Shown in pieces: positions 28,821 to 39,435 of a stretch of DNA of 64,000 nucleotides. The notes under the pieces were generated by a model. It was not told the DNA's origin. It did no database searches and was given only the letters and a program-made list of their open reading frames with translations. Position numbers and translations under genes: made by a program. How positions within the stretch are numbered: position 1 is the first letter of the stretch; each line of letters starts with the position of its first letter. This DNA is from Methylophilaceae bacterium 11 (lineage in GTDB: Bacteria; Pseudomonadota; Gammaproteobacteria; Burkholderiales; Methylophilaceae). The stretch covers positions 1,674,001 to 1,738,000 of the forward strand of contig JCKJ01000001.1 in NCBI GenBank assembly GCA_000525025.1, written 5' to 3'.

Positions 28821-30170
28821 TTACCAATTAAAATCACGGCGTATGTTAATACTCATGGTGGCGCGCTCAAATCCATTCAGCTCGATATTGGAATCATTCT
28901 TGATCAGACTGATTTGCGGCTTGACTGTCCAATAGCGCGCGGGCACGTAATTCACACCTAACGTGATGTCGTATTGGTCGTCTTTACGTTTGCGCAAAAA
29001 AGCCAAGTCTTCCACCTGATAATCCCGCGACTCGTACCCGGCAGACATATAGGCCAGCCAACTTGGCGCCACAACTAACTGCCCACCTGCCCGAACACCA
29101 TAAATATCTTGATCTAAAAAACGTGTATTTGAGCGCACTGCATTTTCTTGCGCAACATAGGCACCTAAAAACATCACTGGGTTTGTGGCTGCATCAAACG
29201 CATGCGCATAATTGACCCCAAGCACATAGCGATCCGCATCGCGAATCGGGCTATCGTCGTATTCCAACTTGGCATATTGCCCATAAATACTGGCTTGATT
29301 GGCCGGATCAATATTTTTCTGCCATTGCGCAATCGCACCATAAGCACGGCGGAATCGCGAATCATCCACATAAAAGTGGCCATCTTGCGCAGCAATCGTA
29401 TAAATATCATCTGCCTGCTTAATCTGCACACCAAGGTTTAAATCGATAGCGCCGGTTTCAAATGCTTGGTAATGCTGATTGATTTTTTTTGCAAACTGCA
29501 CATTGCCGATATACGCTACTTGCGCTGACACCGGGATACGAAAACCCGCGCCACCCGCCATGTTGAAAAAGCTGTCTGATTGCCTTTTGGCATCGTCGGC
29601 CAACGCAAAATTCAAACCGCCAAATACCGGCAGCCCGATAGTGTTTGCGCTGGTCGCGCTGTTGATATTGCTATCCCAACCCAGCCCACCTTCCAAATAA
29701 GCACTAAACGTAGTGGATAAGCCCATGGCTTTATCAATGGCTGCTAAATATTTTTCGATGGCTTTGGCAGTTTCTGCAGAAGGATTTTGGTTCAGCAAGT
29801 ACCCAAACTCTGATTTGGAAGCGTCAATCTCACCCAAGTAGTAATGTGCTTTAGCCGCTTTGGCCCGCGCTAGCTGATGATCTGGCTCAATGGCCAATGC
29901 ACGCTCAAGTGCAAACATGCCTTCGGTGTAATGGCCACTTTCTACGGCTGCGCTTCCCAGCAGCACATCAAAATTCAATTGCCCTGCCAAGGTTTTTTCT
30001 AAGGGGAGCAATTGCTGGTAAGCCGCCTCATAGTTGCCAGCGTTGAGTAATGCCTCCGCCTGTTGCATTGTGGCTGCGTCTGCCGATGTCTCTGCCGCAG
30101 CGAGCGGTGTAGCGATGAATGCAAGTAGTGCAACTGCATAGCCAAAACCATAGGTGTGGCGGCGCAGCAT
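28821..30170 (-). CDS. TPR plus outer-membrane beta-barrel protein (DUF560/surface lipoprotein assembly modifier-like)
   Basis: 449 residues: signal peptide (about 1-25, ending TPLAAA), a TPR part (about 30-140, three helical repeats such as ALLNAGNYEAAYQQLLPLE and GMFALERALAIEPDHQLARA), then a C-terminal beta-barrel (from FSAYLEGGLGWDSNINSA to MSINIRRDFNW). The order TPR then DUF560 barrel is that of surface lipoprotein assembly modifiers (Slam), where the barrel flips lipoproteins to the cell surface, but many DUF560 proteins have no known client. No client lipoprotein is adjacent. It is inserted between lolA (10 bases) and rarA, within an otherwise conserved operon. Confidence 0.75.
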   Translation of the reverse strand: MLRRHTYGFGYAVALLAFIATPLAAAETSADAATMQQAEALLNAGNYEAAYQQLLPLEKTLAGQLNFDVLLGSAAVESGHYTEGMFALERALAIEPDHQLARAKAAKAHYYLGEIDASKSEFGYLLNQNPSAETAKAIEKYLAAIDKAMGLSTTFSAYLEGGLGWDSNINSATSANTIGLPVFGGLNFALADDAKRQSDSFFNMAGGAGFRIPVSAQVAYIGNVQFAKKINQHYQAFETGAIDLNLGVQIKQADDIYTIAAQDGHFYVDDSRFRRAYGAIAQWQKNIDPANQASIYGQYAKLEYDDSPIRDADRYVLGVNYAHAFDAATNPVMFLGAYVAQENAVRSNTRFLDQDIYGVRAGGQLVVAPSWLAYMSAGYESRDYQVEDLAFLRKRKDDQYDITLGVNYVPARYWTVKPQISLIKNDSNIELNGFERATMSINIRRDFNW

Positions 30171-30179
30171 GGTGCTTGC

Positions 30180-30806
30180 TTATTCGCCCACCACATCCAC
30201 CCCTTTAGGTGTGGTGAACAGGAAGGTTTGCGTGGTTAGCGCCGGATTACGTTCAATTTGATTGAACGCAATATGCGTGACATGGCTAAAGCTATCGTAC
30301 AACTCCATTTTTTTGAGCTGCCCTTCTTTAAAACCCAACAATACGCGGTCAAAGCCGCTTTCTTTATCTTTAGGTAAAGCCAGCACCCACGTCAAATCAT
30401 CTTTACGTACTGCGTTTTTAAGTGTAAAACTTTTCTCAACGGCCTCGCCACCAGCCAACATCGCCGCAGGGCTGGAGCCTAAGGTCTTGCTTAAATCGCG
30501 TACCGTGACTTGTTGCAAGTCAACGTCATACAAAAACACTTGCTTACCGTCACTAATAATCTGCTGTTCGTATGGCTTTTGATAATCCCAGCGAAATTTA
30601 TTTGGCCGTTGCAATTGCATCGTGCCTTCTACCTTTTGCACTTTGCGGCCTTGTTTATCCACCACCTCTTGCTTGAACTCTGCACGCATCGATTGCGTAT
30701 TCAAGAAAAAATCTTTCAAGCTACTTACACCATCAGCATGTGCCATGCCCGCGCTTGTTGCAGCAAGCCACAGTGTTGCTGTTAATACGTATTTACTCAA
30801 ATTCAT
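30180..30806 (-). CDS. lolA: Outer-membrane lipoprotein carrier protein LolA
   Basis: 208 residues with a signal peptide (cleavage near GMAHA-DG, about residue 25). The LolA fold is evident from SMRAEFKQEVVDKQGRKVQKVEGTM and RPNKFRWDYQKPYEQQIISDGK. It shuttles lipoproteins from LolCDE to LolB across the periplasm. Its ATG overlaps the ftsK stop by one base (TAATG). The following DUF560-like barrel could share the lipoprotein theme. Confidence 0.96.
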   Translation of the reverse strand: MNLSKYVLTATLWLAATSAGMAHADGVSSLKDFFLNTQSMRAEFKQEVVDKQGRKVQKVEGTMQLQRPNKFRWDYQKPYEQQIISDGKQVFLYDVDLQQVTVRDLSKTLGSSPAAMLAGGEAVEKSFTLKNAVRKDDLTWVLALPKDKESGFDRVLLGFKEGQLKKMELYDSFSHVTHIAFNQIERNPALTTQTFLFTTPKGVDVVGE

Positions 30807-33118
30807 TACTCTTGACTCCCAGAGCCGCTATTCACTAATACTTCTCGATTGCCATTGCTTTGCATAGCTGAGACCAAACCCGCACGCTCCATCTCTTCAA
30901 TCAAACGTGCAGCGCGGTTATAGCCAATACGTAGCTGGCGCTGTACAGAAGAAATCGAAGCGCGACGACTAGTCAGTACAATATTGACGGCTTCATCATA
31001 CAAGGGATCTTTCTCACCGCCGGTATCACTCAGTACGCTGCCTTCGCTGCTCTCTTCTGTTTCATTAGTGAGAATACCTTCAATGTAATTTGGTTCACCT
31101 TGCGACTTCAGGTAGTTGACCACCTTATGCACTTCTTGGTCAGACACAAATGCACCGTGAATACGTTGCGGGAAGCCAGTGCCAGGTGGCATATACAACA
31201 TATCGCCCTGACCCAATAGCGCCTCTGCGCCCATCTGATCTAGGATGGTACGCGAGTCAATTTTACTTGATACCTGAAACGCCACACGGGTAGGAATATT
31301 GGCTTTAATCAGGCCGGTAATCACATCTACGGAAGGACGTTGTGTTGCCAGCACCAAGTGAATACCAGAAGCGCGCGCTTTTTGCGCCAAACGTGCAATC
31401 AGCTCTTCCACTTTTTTACCTACTACCATCATTAAGTCTGCTAGCTCATCAATCACCACCACAATCAATGGCATCTCATCCAATGGCTCAGGGTCATCCG
31501 GCGTTAGGCTAAACGGATGCGGAATGGTGGTATCTGCTTTTTTCGCATCATGAATTTTTTGGTTGTAACCTGCCAAATTACGTACACCCAACATGGACAT
31601 CAGTTTATAGCGGCGCTCCATCTCGGCCACACACCAATTCAGCGCATTGGCGGCTTGGCGCATATCCGTCACCACTGGCGCTAATAAATGCGGAATGCCT
31701 TCGTATACCGATAGCTCCAGCATTTTCGGATCGATAAGAATCATGCGCACTTTGCTGGCTTCCGCTTTGTAGAGCAGGCTTAGAATCAACGCATTGATGG
31801 CGACAGACTTACCAGAACCAGTGGTACCCGCGACCAACACATGTGGCATTTTGGCCAAATCTGCCACCACAGGTTTACCTGCAATGTCTTTACCCATGGC
31901 AATAGCCAGCGGCGAATGCATGTCGGCATACACTTGGCTGCCCATAATCTCTGAAAGGCAAACGATTTGGCGTTTAGGGTTAGGAATCTCTAAACCCATA
32001 CAGCTTTTGCCGGGAATGGTCTCTACTACGCGAATACTCACCACAGAAAGCGCACGTGCCAAGTCTTTGGCCAAATTAGTAATTTGGCTACCTTTTACAC
32101 CAGGTGCTGGTTCAAATTCATAACGCGTGATCACAGGGCCGGGTTGCGCTGAAAGCACTTTGACCTCAATACCGAAATCGACCAATTTACGTTCGATTAA
32201 ACGCGAAGTGAAATCTAAGGTTTCAGCAGATTGCAGCTCAATAGTAGCTGTTGCTTCATCCAGCAAATGCAATGGCGGTAGCGAGCTGTCTGGCAGACTA
32301 TCAAACAATACTGTTTGACGTTCTTTTTGCACGCGCTCGCTTTTGGGAATTTCCATCTCCGGCACTTTGATTTCAATCGGTGGGCGGTCTTCCGTACGTT
32401 TACGCTCAGCCTCAATAAACTCATCCCGTTTGATTTCTACTTGCTTACCGGCTTTTCTATCTTGCCAATCGTAATATTTCTCTAATGCCCATGCATGCGC
32501 GGCCAATACCCACGCACCCAGTTGTTCGGTGATCATAATCCATGACCAACCTGTAAACAGGCTAAACCCAATGGCCATCAAGATAATTAAGCACATGGTA
32601 GACCCAGCAAACCCGAACATGCTATGCAACATGCTATCTACGGCATTGCCAATCATGCCGCCTTGTGTCAGTGGAAACTGGGCGGGTAAAGCTAGCAGGT
32701 GTCCGGCCTCAAATGCTGAAGAAGCCAGTAATAACAAAGTAAAGCCGATTAAGTTAAACATCAGGAATGGGCGCTCACTGATCGTGGTCCCCAAGCGTTT
32801 GTAGACCAGCCACATGCCGTAAAAGGCTAACACTACCCACCACCACGCGGAGAAGCCAAACAGGTATAACAACATGTCAGAAACCCATGCACCCACCGCC
32901 CCACCAGCATTATCCACAGGGGCACCTTCGGTCGCCATATGTGACCAAGATGGATCTTGCGGAGAATAGGTGATGAGAATGACTGCCAAATACAAGCCGA
33001 CCAGTACCAAGCCCAGCCACCATGCTTCTTTGACTAAACTGGCGCCATGTAATGCTTTTTCACTAGGCTCCGCCTGAACTCGACCGTTGGATACTGAGGT
33101 TTTTTTATTAAAAAACAA
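30806..33118 (-). CDS. ftsK: DNA translocase FtsK
   Basis: 770 residues. Four or five N-terminal membrane helices (about 30-200), a charged linker, the motor domain with Walker A ([17 protein letters not shown]) and Walker B ([15 protein letters not shown]), and the C-terminal winged-helix gamma domain ([32 protein letters not shown]) that reads KOPS sites and activates XerCD. It pumps chromosome ends during division. The only plausible start is TTG at 33118, with no ATG or GTG before the first membrane helix and only a weak Shine-Dalgarno, which may keep FtsK synthesis low. Confidence 0.96.
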   Translation of the reverse strand: MFFNKKTSVSNGRVQAEPSEKALHGASLVKEAWWLGLVLVGLYLAVILITYSPQDPSWSHMATEGAPVDNAGGAVGAWVSDMLLYLFGFSAWWWVVLAFYGMWLVYKRLGTTISERPFLMFNLIGFTLLLLASSAFEAGHLLALPAQFPLTQGGMIGNAVDSMLHSMFGFAGSTMCLIILMAIGFSLFTGWSWIMITEQLGAWVLAAHAWALEKYYDWQDRKAGKQVEIKRDEFIEAERKRTEDRPPIEIKVPEMEIPKSERVQKERQTVLFDSLPDSSLPPLHLLDEATATIELQSAETLDFTSRLIERKLVDFGIEVKVLSAQPGPVITRYEFEPAPGVKGSQITNLAKDLARALSVVSIRVVETIPGKSCMGLEIPNPKRQIVCLSEIMGSQVYADMHSPLAIAMGKDIAGKPVVADLAKMPHVLVAGTTGSGKSVAINALILSLLYKAEASKVRMILIDPKMLELSVYEGIPHLLAPVVTDMRQAANALNWCVAEMERRYKLMSMLGVRNLAGYNQKIHDAKKADTTIPHPFSLTPDDPEPLDEMPLIVVVIDELADLMMVVGKKVEELIARLAQKARASGIHLVLATQRPSVDVITGLIKANIPTRVAFQVSSKIDSRTILDQMGAEALLGQGDMLYMPPGTGFPQRIHGAFVSDQEVHKVVNYLKSQGEPNYIEGILTNETEESSEGSVLSDTGGEKDPLYDEAVNIVLTSRRASISSVQRQLRIGYNRAARLIEEMERAGLVSAMQSNGNREVLVNSGSGSQE

Positions 33119-33242
33119 GGTGTTATGAACCCTATATAGAAACGAAAGAAGAAATAAAATTATTAAACGATTATAACAAAATCAAATTGCACTAAGTGTG
33201 TCTAATCCTTAAAATAGTCACTTAAATAACAAAGGAAACACT

Positions 33243-33704
33243 ATGGATACAGGCATTAAACCACAAGATCGAAAAGTCATTGCAGAAGGTTTGTCTAAAC
33301 TGTTAGCTGATACCTACACGCTCTACCTCAAAACCCATTACTTTCACTGGAACGTGACAGGGCCAATGTTTAATACACTCCATCTGATGTTTGAAACGCA
33401 ATATACCGAACTAGCCTTAGCCGTAGATTTGGTGGCAGAACGTATCCGCGCATTAGATGTGTATGCGCCAGGCACCTATAGTCAATTTTCAAAACTCACT
33501 TCTATTCAAGAAACAATAGATGTACCTAAAGCCAATGACATGATTAAAGAATTGGTAGCTGGTCATGAAGCGGTATGTCGCACCGCACGCAGTGTGTTCC
33601 CTGCAGCCGATGCAGCAGCGGATGAAGCTACTGCCGACTTACTGACACAGCGTTTACAGCTACATGAAAAAACTGCATGGATGTTACGCAGCCTGCTTGA
33701 ATAG
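33243..33704 (+). CDS. dps: Dps family DNA-protection ferritin-like protein
   Basis: 153 residues, with the four-helix Dps fold and the ferroxidase-site region [20 protein letters not shown] plus [11 protein letters not shown]. Dps dodecamers store iron oxidised by hydrogen peroxide and can coat DNA. The N-terminus is short with few lysines, so DNA binding may be limited. A good Shine-Dalgarno (AAAGGAAA) precedes the ATG. The gene stands alone upstream of trxB, separated by a perfect hairpin. Both genes serve redox stress, but I see no certain OxyR site. Confidence 0.93.
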   Translation: MDTGIKPQDRKVIAEGLSKLLADTYTLYLKTHYFHWNVTGPMFNTLHLMFETQYTELALAVDLVAERIRALDVYAPGTYSQFSKLTSIQETIDVPKANDMIKELVAGHEAVCRTARSVFPAADAAADEATADLLTQRLQLHEKTAWMLRSLLE

Positions 33705-33723
33705 GCGTTAAAGTAATACAAAT

Positions 33724-34737
<1,014 letters not shown>

Positions 34738-34765
34738 TTACAATAAAGTAAGGTAAATCACGCTT

Positions 34766-34807
34766 AAAAACGCACAACGCTGGCGATGCTTGCTTGTGCG
34801 TTTTTTT
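34766..34807 (+). terminator. Rho-independent terminator of trxB
   Basis: AAAAACGCACAA (34766-34777) pairs with TTGTGCGTTTTT (34794-34805) over a 16-base loop, followed by more T. The right arm contains a TTG that opens the downstream frame, which argues that this TTG is not the real start of the Smr gene. Confidence 0.85.
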
Positions 34808-34823
34808 ATGGAGTGTAGATGCA

Positions 34824-35390
34824 GTGACTGCCAAAGATGACAAACCGACAAATAAAACTAGCACCCCTCCAGAGGAGGATATAGCGCTGTTTTATGAAGC
34901 CGTTAAAGGTGCGCGCCCGGTGAAGGCCAATCGCTTATTGCACCCGGTTAAAAAACCCAAACCCATTCCTAGGCAGTTGCTCAAAGATGAACGTCAAGCG
35001 CTGGCAGACTCACTGAGCGACCATTACTACCCTGCTGAAGAGTTAGAAAGTGGCGAAGAGTTACTGTATCTGCGCGATGGACAATCGCCCTTGGTATTGA
35101 GCAAGCTGCGGCGCGGACATTGGGTAGTACAAGCCAATATTGATTTACATGGCTTGATTGCGGATGAAGCACGCATGTACGTCTCTGAGTTTATTGCTGA
35201 CTGCAAAAAACGCAATATCCGCTGCGTGCGCATCGTGCATGGTAAGGGCTTGGGCTCAAAAAATCGTGAGCCAGTACTCAAACATAAACTTCGTAGCTGG
35301 CTGATGCAAAAAGATGAAGTAATTGCCTATGCACAAGCCAAAGCCAATGATGGCGGCAGTGGCGCAGTGATTGTGTTATTGAAGGCGTAA
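34824..35390 (+). CDS. Smr-domain protein
   Basis: About 188 residues: a charged N-terminal part and a C-terminal Smr (MutS2-type) domain with the conserved IDLHGLIADEA and VHGKGLGSKNREPVLKHKL. Smr domains cut RNA or branched DNA; E. coli SmrA/SmrB are of this type, and SmrB cuts mRNA at collided ribosomes. No ATG is in frame. The frame opens at a TTG within the trxB terminator; GTG 34824, with GGAG 10 bases upstream, is the likely start. Confidence 0.85.
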   Translation: MTAKDDKPTNKTSTPPEEDIALFYEAVKGARPVKANRLLHPVKKPKPIPRQLLKDERQALADSLSDHYYPAEELESGEELLYLRDGQSPLVLSKLRRGHWVVQANIDLHGLIADEARMYVSEFIADCKKRNIRCVRIVHGKGLGSKNREPVLKHKLRSWLMQKDEVIAYAQAKANDGGSGAVIVLLKA

Positions 35391-35498
35391 ACTAATAGTT
35401 TATTTGTCTTGGTTCGGCACATAGTTGCCAGTTAATCCAAGTTGTCCATAGACTGCTTAGGGGACAAAGCAGATAGTCAACCATTTGAATTAAGGACG

Positions 35499-37229
35499 TC
35501 ATATCAGATTAAATGACTCTGGATTGTGCGTATGAACAAACGTTGCAAAATCATCTGGTGTTAATGGCTTTGAAAATAAGTAACCTTGAAGTTTATCAGC
35601 GCCAAACTCGCGACATAATCTAGCCTGATCAAGTGTCTCAACACCTTCAACAATCACCTCAAGATCTAGACTTTTTGCCATTATGATGATTGCCTTTAAT
35701 ACTTTGCAGTCTGCTTCACTTTCTGGCACATTTTGTACAAATGAACGATCTACTTTTAGTATTGATGCAGGCAACCATTTTAAGTAGGCCATAGATGAAT
35801 ATCCAGTTCCAAAATCGTCTATCGCGACCTTCACACCTAATGCTTTGATGCGATTCAAGAGTGAAGCCGTTTTTTCGAAATCCGAAACAAGTACACTTTC
35901 TGTCACCTCTATAGTGATACACTCACCCGTTAGGTGAAAGCTCTCTAGGTCACGCCTAATATCATCATGCAAGCTCTCACGTTGCAATAATTGTTCACTA
36001 GCATTGACTGCTAACACGAACTGGCTACCTACCACGCCATTTTTTCGCCATTGAGCTAGCTGCATGCACGCCAACTGTCTATTGTCTGTATCAATGGCAG
36101 CTATATACCCAAGCTCTTCTAAGATATCAATAAAATCTCTTGGTGGTAATATGCCTCTTGTTGGATGGTTCCAGCGTACAAGCATTTCTGCTCCACACAC
36201 TTGTAAACTTTTAGCATGAATGACAGGTTGGTAATATTGTACTAGCTGAGTTTGAAAACGATGTGAGCGCAACTCTCCTTCCAGCATAATCCTATGTAGA
36301 ATCTGAACTTGCAAGATTTCACTGAAAAAATGAAAGCCATTACGTCCTTCACGCTTCACTTGATACATGGCCAAATCAGCACGCTTTAGCATGTCTTCGG
36401 CCGTCGTGGCACATCTAGGATACGTTGCAATCCCAATACTACAGGTTATAAATTGCTCCACATTATTCAGTAGAATAGGTTCTCGCACACGCTCAATCAC
36501 TCGCTGTGCTAATGCGCCAACTGAAGTTTCCGTTTCCAAATCATGCACAATGATTGCAAACTCGTCACCTCCCAGTCGACAAACTACATCCCCTTCCCTA
36601 ACAACCTCCAGCAGCCGCTGTGCTATTATTTGTAACAATTGATCGCCTGAATCGTGTCCCAAGCTGTCATTAATCAATTTAAAGTTATCAATGTCCAGAT
36701 ACACTAAACCAAGCTGAAAGTTAAGTCGATGCGCTCGCTGAATCGCTCCACGTAAATGCTCTTCAAAGTAATAACGGTTCGATAAGCCTGTCATGGGATC
36801 GTTTTCCGCTAAGTACTTTAAGCGTTTATGTGTGTCAATCAGCTTACTGGCAAGTGCATGCCGTGCCTGCGCGTGAATTAGCGCCTTGGTCAAATGTCGT
36901 TCGGAAAGCTCTTTTTTCAGTAAGAAATCTTGCGCTCCAGCAAATATACAATTTTTTTCGATGATTTCATTGTCTTCCATGCCTGTCAGTATGACTACGG
37001 CTGCATGTTTGTCTGTATGTTGCGTAATTTGACTCAACACATCAAGACACTCCATGTCTGGCAAACGATAGTCTAGCAACACGATATCGAACGTACTCTC
37101 GTCGAATAACTTAAGCGCTCTTACTGCAGTATTAGCATGCACGATATCTTTGACTAGCTTTGGATTTCGCAACACACGGACCACTGCCATCCGATCTAAT
37201 TCATCATCATCAACAAGTAGAAGTCGCAT
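35499..37229 (-). CDS. REC-GGDEF-EAL response regulator (c-di-GMP turnover)
   Basis: 576 residues. Receiver domain (1-120) with phospho-acceptor Asp53 (VLLDYRLPDME) and Lys in FLLKKE; GGDEF domain (about 135-300) with an intact GGDEF at 220-224 and an RxxD inhibitory site (REGD, 211-214) five residues before it; EAL domain (about 310-565) with EML in the EAL position, plus TESVLV, DDFGTGYSS, LKVDRSF and EGVET motifs. Both diguanylate cyclase and phosphodiesterase sites therefore look active. The start ATG 37229 overlaps the downstream edge of the receiver gene, with AAGGA 9 bases upstream; the frame's earlier start is not used. It is the output gene of the three-gene signalling operon. Confidence 0.93.
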   Translation of the reverse strand: MRLLLVDDDELDRMAVVRVLRNPKLVKDIVHANTAVRALKLFDESTFDIVLLDYRLPDMECLDVLSQITQHTDKHAAVVILTGMEDNEIIEKNCIFAGAQDFLLKKELSERHLTKALIHAQARHALASKLIDTHKRLKYLAENDPMTGLSNRYYFEEHLRGAIQRAHRLNFQLGLVYLDIDNFKLINDSLGHDSGDQLLQIIAQRLLEVVREGDVVCRLGGDEFAIIVHDLETETSVGALAQRVIERVREPILLNNVEQFITCSIGIATYPRCATTAEDMLKRADLAMYQVKREGRNGFHFFSEILQVQILHRIMLEGELRSHRFQTQLVQYYQPVIHAKSLQVCGAEMLVRWNHPTRGILPPRDFIDILEELGYIAAIDTDNRQLACMQLAQWRKNGVVGSQFVLAVNASEQLLQRESLHDDIRRDLESFHLTGECITIEVTESVLVSDFEKTASLLNRIKALGVKVAIDDFGTGYSSMAYLKWLPASILKVDRSFVQNVPESEADCKVLKAIIIMAKSLDLEVIVEGVETLDQARLCREFGADKLQGYLFSKPLTPDDFATFVHTHNPESFNLI

Positions 37230-37234
37230 CTTGC

Positions 37235-37639
37235 TTATTCCTTTGTGATTGGTAACTCGACCAGTCGCCAATAGTGCTCAATTAAGCTAATCACCTCAAG
37301 AAAGTCCCTATCCATATGCTGCTTGAAAATATATCCAGCAACATGCTTGCGATAAGCGGCCACTAAATCCTCATCTGATTTTGAGGTGGTCAAAACAAAT
37401 ACGACTGAATGCGTCAGTACCTCATCTGCACGGAGCACTTCCAGAAACTCCAACCCGCTCATGCGCGGCATATTTAGATCTAGAAAGATAATATAGGGCG
37501 CAGGTATCGCCCCAGCCCGTAGCAATTCCAATGCCTCTCGACCATCTCGTGCACGGTGCGTGACGTTAAAGAGACTTAACTTACGTAATGCACGCTCTAG
37601 TGCAATGGCGTCGATATCATCATCATCAACAATCAGCAA
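37235..37639 (-). CDS. Single-domain response regulator (Rcp1/CheY-like)
   Basis: 134 residues, a receiver domain alone: acidic pocket IVDDDDID, phospho-Asp54 in IIFLDLNMPRMSG, switch Thr in VLTTSKSDEDL and Lys in GYIFKQ. The wording of these motifs is that of Rcp1-type regulators that work with phytochrome-like kinases. The only sensible start is TTG at 37639, preceded by AAGAGGT. It lies between the PAS kinase (22 bases) and the REC-GGDEF-EAL gene (whose Shine-Dalgarno is in its last codons), so it may act as a phosphate shuttle or competitor. Confidence 0.88.
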   Translation of the reverse strand: MLIVDDDDIDAIALERALRKLSLFNVTHRARDGREALELLRAGAIPAPYIIFLDLNMPRMSGLEFLEVLRADEVLTHSVVFVLTTSKSDEDLVAAYRKHVAGYIFKQHMDRDFLEVISLIEHYWRLVELPITKE

Positions 37640-37661
37640 TGTGACCTCTTTATAATTTTGT

Positions 37662-39161
37662 TTATGATGGACTTGCAGAGGCCAGTCTCCCCTCTATATT
37701 GATTGGCCAAGTGAAGCGAATAGAAGTACCTCGTATTCCATCGGAAACAATTCCTGTAGTACCACCGTATGCTTCCACAATTTTTTTAACTAGCGCCAAC
37801 CCCATACCACTACCCTCTACTTCGTCACGCGGCCGCAGCGTTTGGAACATGATATAAACCCGCTCTTGATACTCTGGTGAAATACCAGGGCCGTCATCGG
37901 TCACGCTAAATTCATAGTAATTTTTACTTACTACACGCCAACTTAGATTGATGTGACCTTCTGTCCGATCATGATGCTTAATCGCATTTGCAAACAAATT
38001 GCGGAGCACTTGCTCTAGAGGGGTTGCAAGGGTTGTAAAAGTGGGTAGGTCTTCAGCAACTACAAGCGTAAAGCCTTCAGGGGGTGCTTGCATCTCAAAA
38101 ACATTTTGTGCCAGCCTGCCAACCTCAACTTGACTCGCACTTCCTTCCAATCGTCCTGCACGTGAATAAGCAAGCAAATCATCCAGCAAATGCTCCATCC
38201 TACGAAGGCGTCCACGCAATAAATTCATATGGTCTGGAATAGCGTGGGTTTGTCCATTATTGAGATCCTCTTCAATCCAATGCGATATCTGAAATATACC
38301 TCTCAATGGTGACTTAAGATCGTGTGATGCGACATAAGCGAATGTTGCCAATTCTTTATTACTACGTTCTAACTCATCACGATGCTCAGCTAGTTTTTCA
38401 CTTGCTTTTACACGCGCTGAGATATCGGTAATTGCAGACAGCACTTTCACCCCATCATCTGTTTCAATCGGGTTGAGTCCTACTTCTACTGGAAACTCAC
38501 TCCCGTCCTTGCGCCGACCATACAGGTCTCGACCTGTTCCCATGGCGCGGGGACTTAGGTCTGAAAAGAATGAAGCTCGGTGATGTGGATGCTGGTGACG
38601 AAATCGCTCGGGAAGTAAGATATCAATGACTTGGCCAAGAAGCTCGTCTCGGCTATAACCAAAAATGATTTCGGCCTGCGTGTTTACCATTTCAATCAGG
38701 CCGGCCTTGTTCACCATTACCATAGCATTCGGTGCGGCTTCTACCACCTGACGAAAACGCTCTTCCATCCGCTTGCGGGCCGAGATATCGGTAATTGCAG
38801 ACAGGACTTTTACGCCATCATCCGTTTCAATAGGATTGAGGCCTACTTCTACAGGAAACTCACTCCCATCCTTGCGACGTCCATAGAGATCTCGACCCGT
38901 TCCCATGGCGCGGGGACTTAGGTCTGAAAAGAATGAGGCCCGATGATGAGGATGCTGGTGACGAAATCGCTCTGGAAGCAAGATATCAATGACTTGGCCA
39001 AGAAGCTCGGCCCGGCTATACCCAAAAATGATTTCAGTCTGAGTATTTACCATTTCAATCAGGCCAGCTTTGTTTACCATCACCATGGCAGTGGGCGCGG
39101 CTTCTACCACTTGTCGGAAGCGTAAGTTTGCTCGCTCGATATCCCCAATGCCATCGTTCAT
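37662..39161 (-). CDS. PAS-PAS sensor histidine kinase with near-identical tandem PAS domains
   Basis: 499 residues: PAS1 (about 14-134), PAS2 (135-250), a coiled linker, HisKA dimerisation domain with the phospho-acceptor His near 280 (ASHDLKSPLRG) and HATPase domain (N-box NLFANAIKHHD, G1 DDGPGIS, G2 GSGMGLALVKKI). There are no membrane helices, so it senses in the cytoplasm. The two PAS domains differ at only three residues over about 116. The frame opens at TTG 39185; ATG 39161 with AAGGT upstream is the start. It probably phosphorylates the two regulators encoded after it. Confidence 0.92.
   Translation of the reverse strand: MNDGIGDIERANLRFRQVVEAAPTAMVMVNKAGLIEMVNTQTEIIFGYSRAELLGQVIDILLPERFRHQHPHHRASFFSDLSPRAMGTGRDLYGRRKDGSEFPVEVGLNPIETDDGVKVLSAITDISARKRMEERFRQVVEAAPNAMVMVNKAGLIEMVNTQAEIIFGYSRDELLGQVIDILLPERFRHQHPHHRASFFSDLSPRAMGTGRDLYGRRKDGSEFPVEVGLNPIETDDGVKVLSAITDISARVKASEKLAEHRDELERSNKELATFAYVASHDLKSPLRGIFQISHWIEEDLNNGQTHAIPDHMNLLRGRLRRMEHLLDDLLAYSRAGRLEGSASQVEVGRLAQNVFEMQAPPEGFTLVVAEDLPTFTTLATPLEQVLRNLFANAIKHHDRTEGHINLSWRVVSKNYYEFSVTDDGPGISPEYQERVYIMFQTLRPRDEVEGSGMGLALVKKIVEAYGGTTGIVSDGIRGTSIRFTWPINIEGRLASASPS
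38412..39122 (-). repeat. Tandem duplication of the PAS domain, period 363 bp
   Basis: Unit 1 is 38760-39122 and unit 2 about 38412-38759. By hand count the copies differ at about 38 of about 345 bases, but at only three encoded residues (Thr/Asn, Thr/Ala, Ala/Asp), so most changes are synonymous. Confidence 0.9.
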
Positions 39162-39435
39162 GACAGGACCTTTTTGACCAAACAAAATATGTTTGATTAT
39201 GTTATTTTAAATAAATTATACGCTCTTATATCTTATATAGTATCTATCTTAGGACGATTCCTTTTGCGCAAATAAAACTTAACAAATACAACAAACTGTA
39301 AATAAAGATCAAGATGCTTCTTAGTTTTCATAATACTAGTACTAACTCAAAATGTCCGCTATGGGGATTTTTGAGACATTCAGTAAATTTTAGTAACACC
39401 TCTCAATTGGGCCGAAGCCTGCCATTAATTCCAAT

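Noticed and set aside
34794-34823. TTG start of the Smr gene at 34794
   Set aside because: It lies within the right arm of the trxB terminator; GTG 34824 with GGAG upstream is better.
39162-39435. A hidden gene or RNA in the 274-base gap upstream of the PAS kinase
   Set aside because: AT-rich, with no open frame with a ribosome site, no strong hairpin and no recognisable promoter beyond weak TATAAT-like strings; I see nothing that can be supported.
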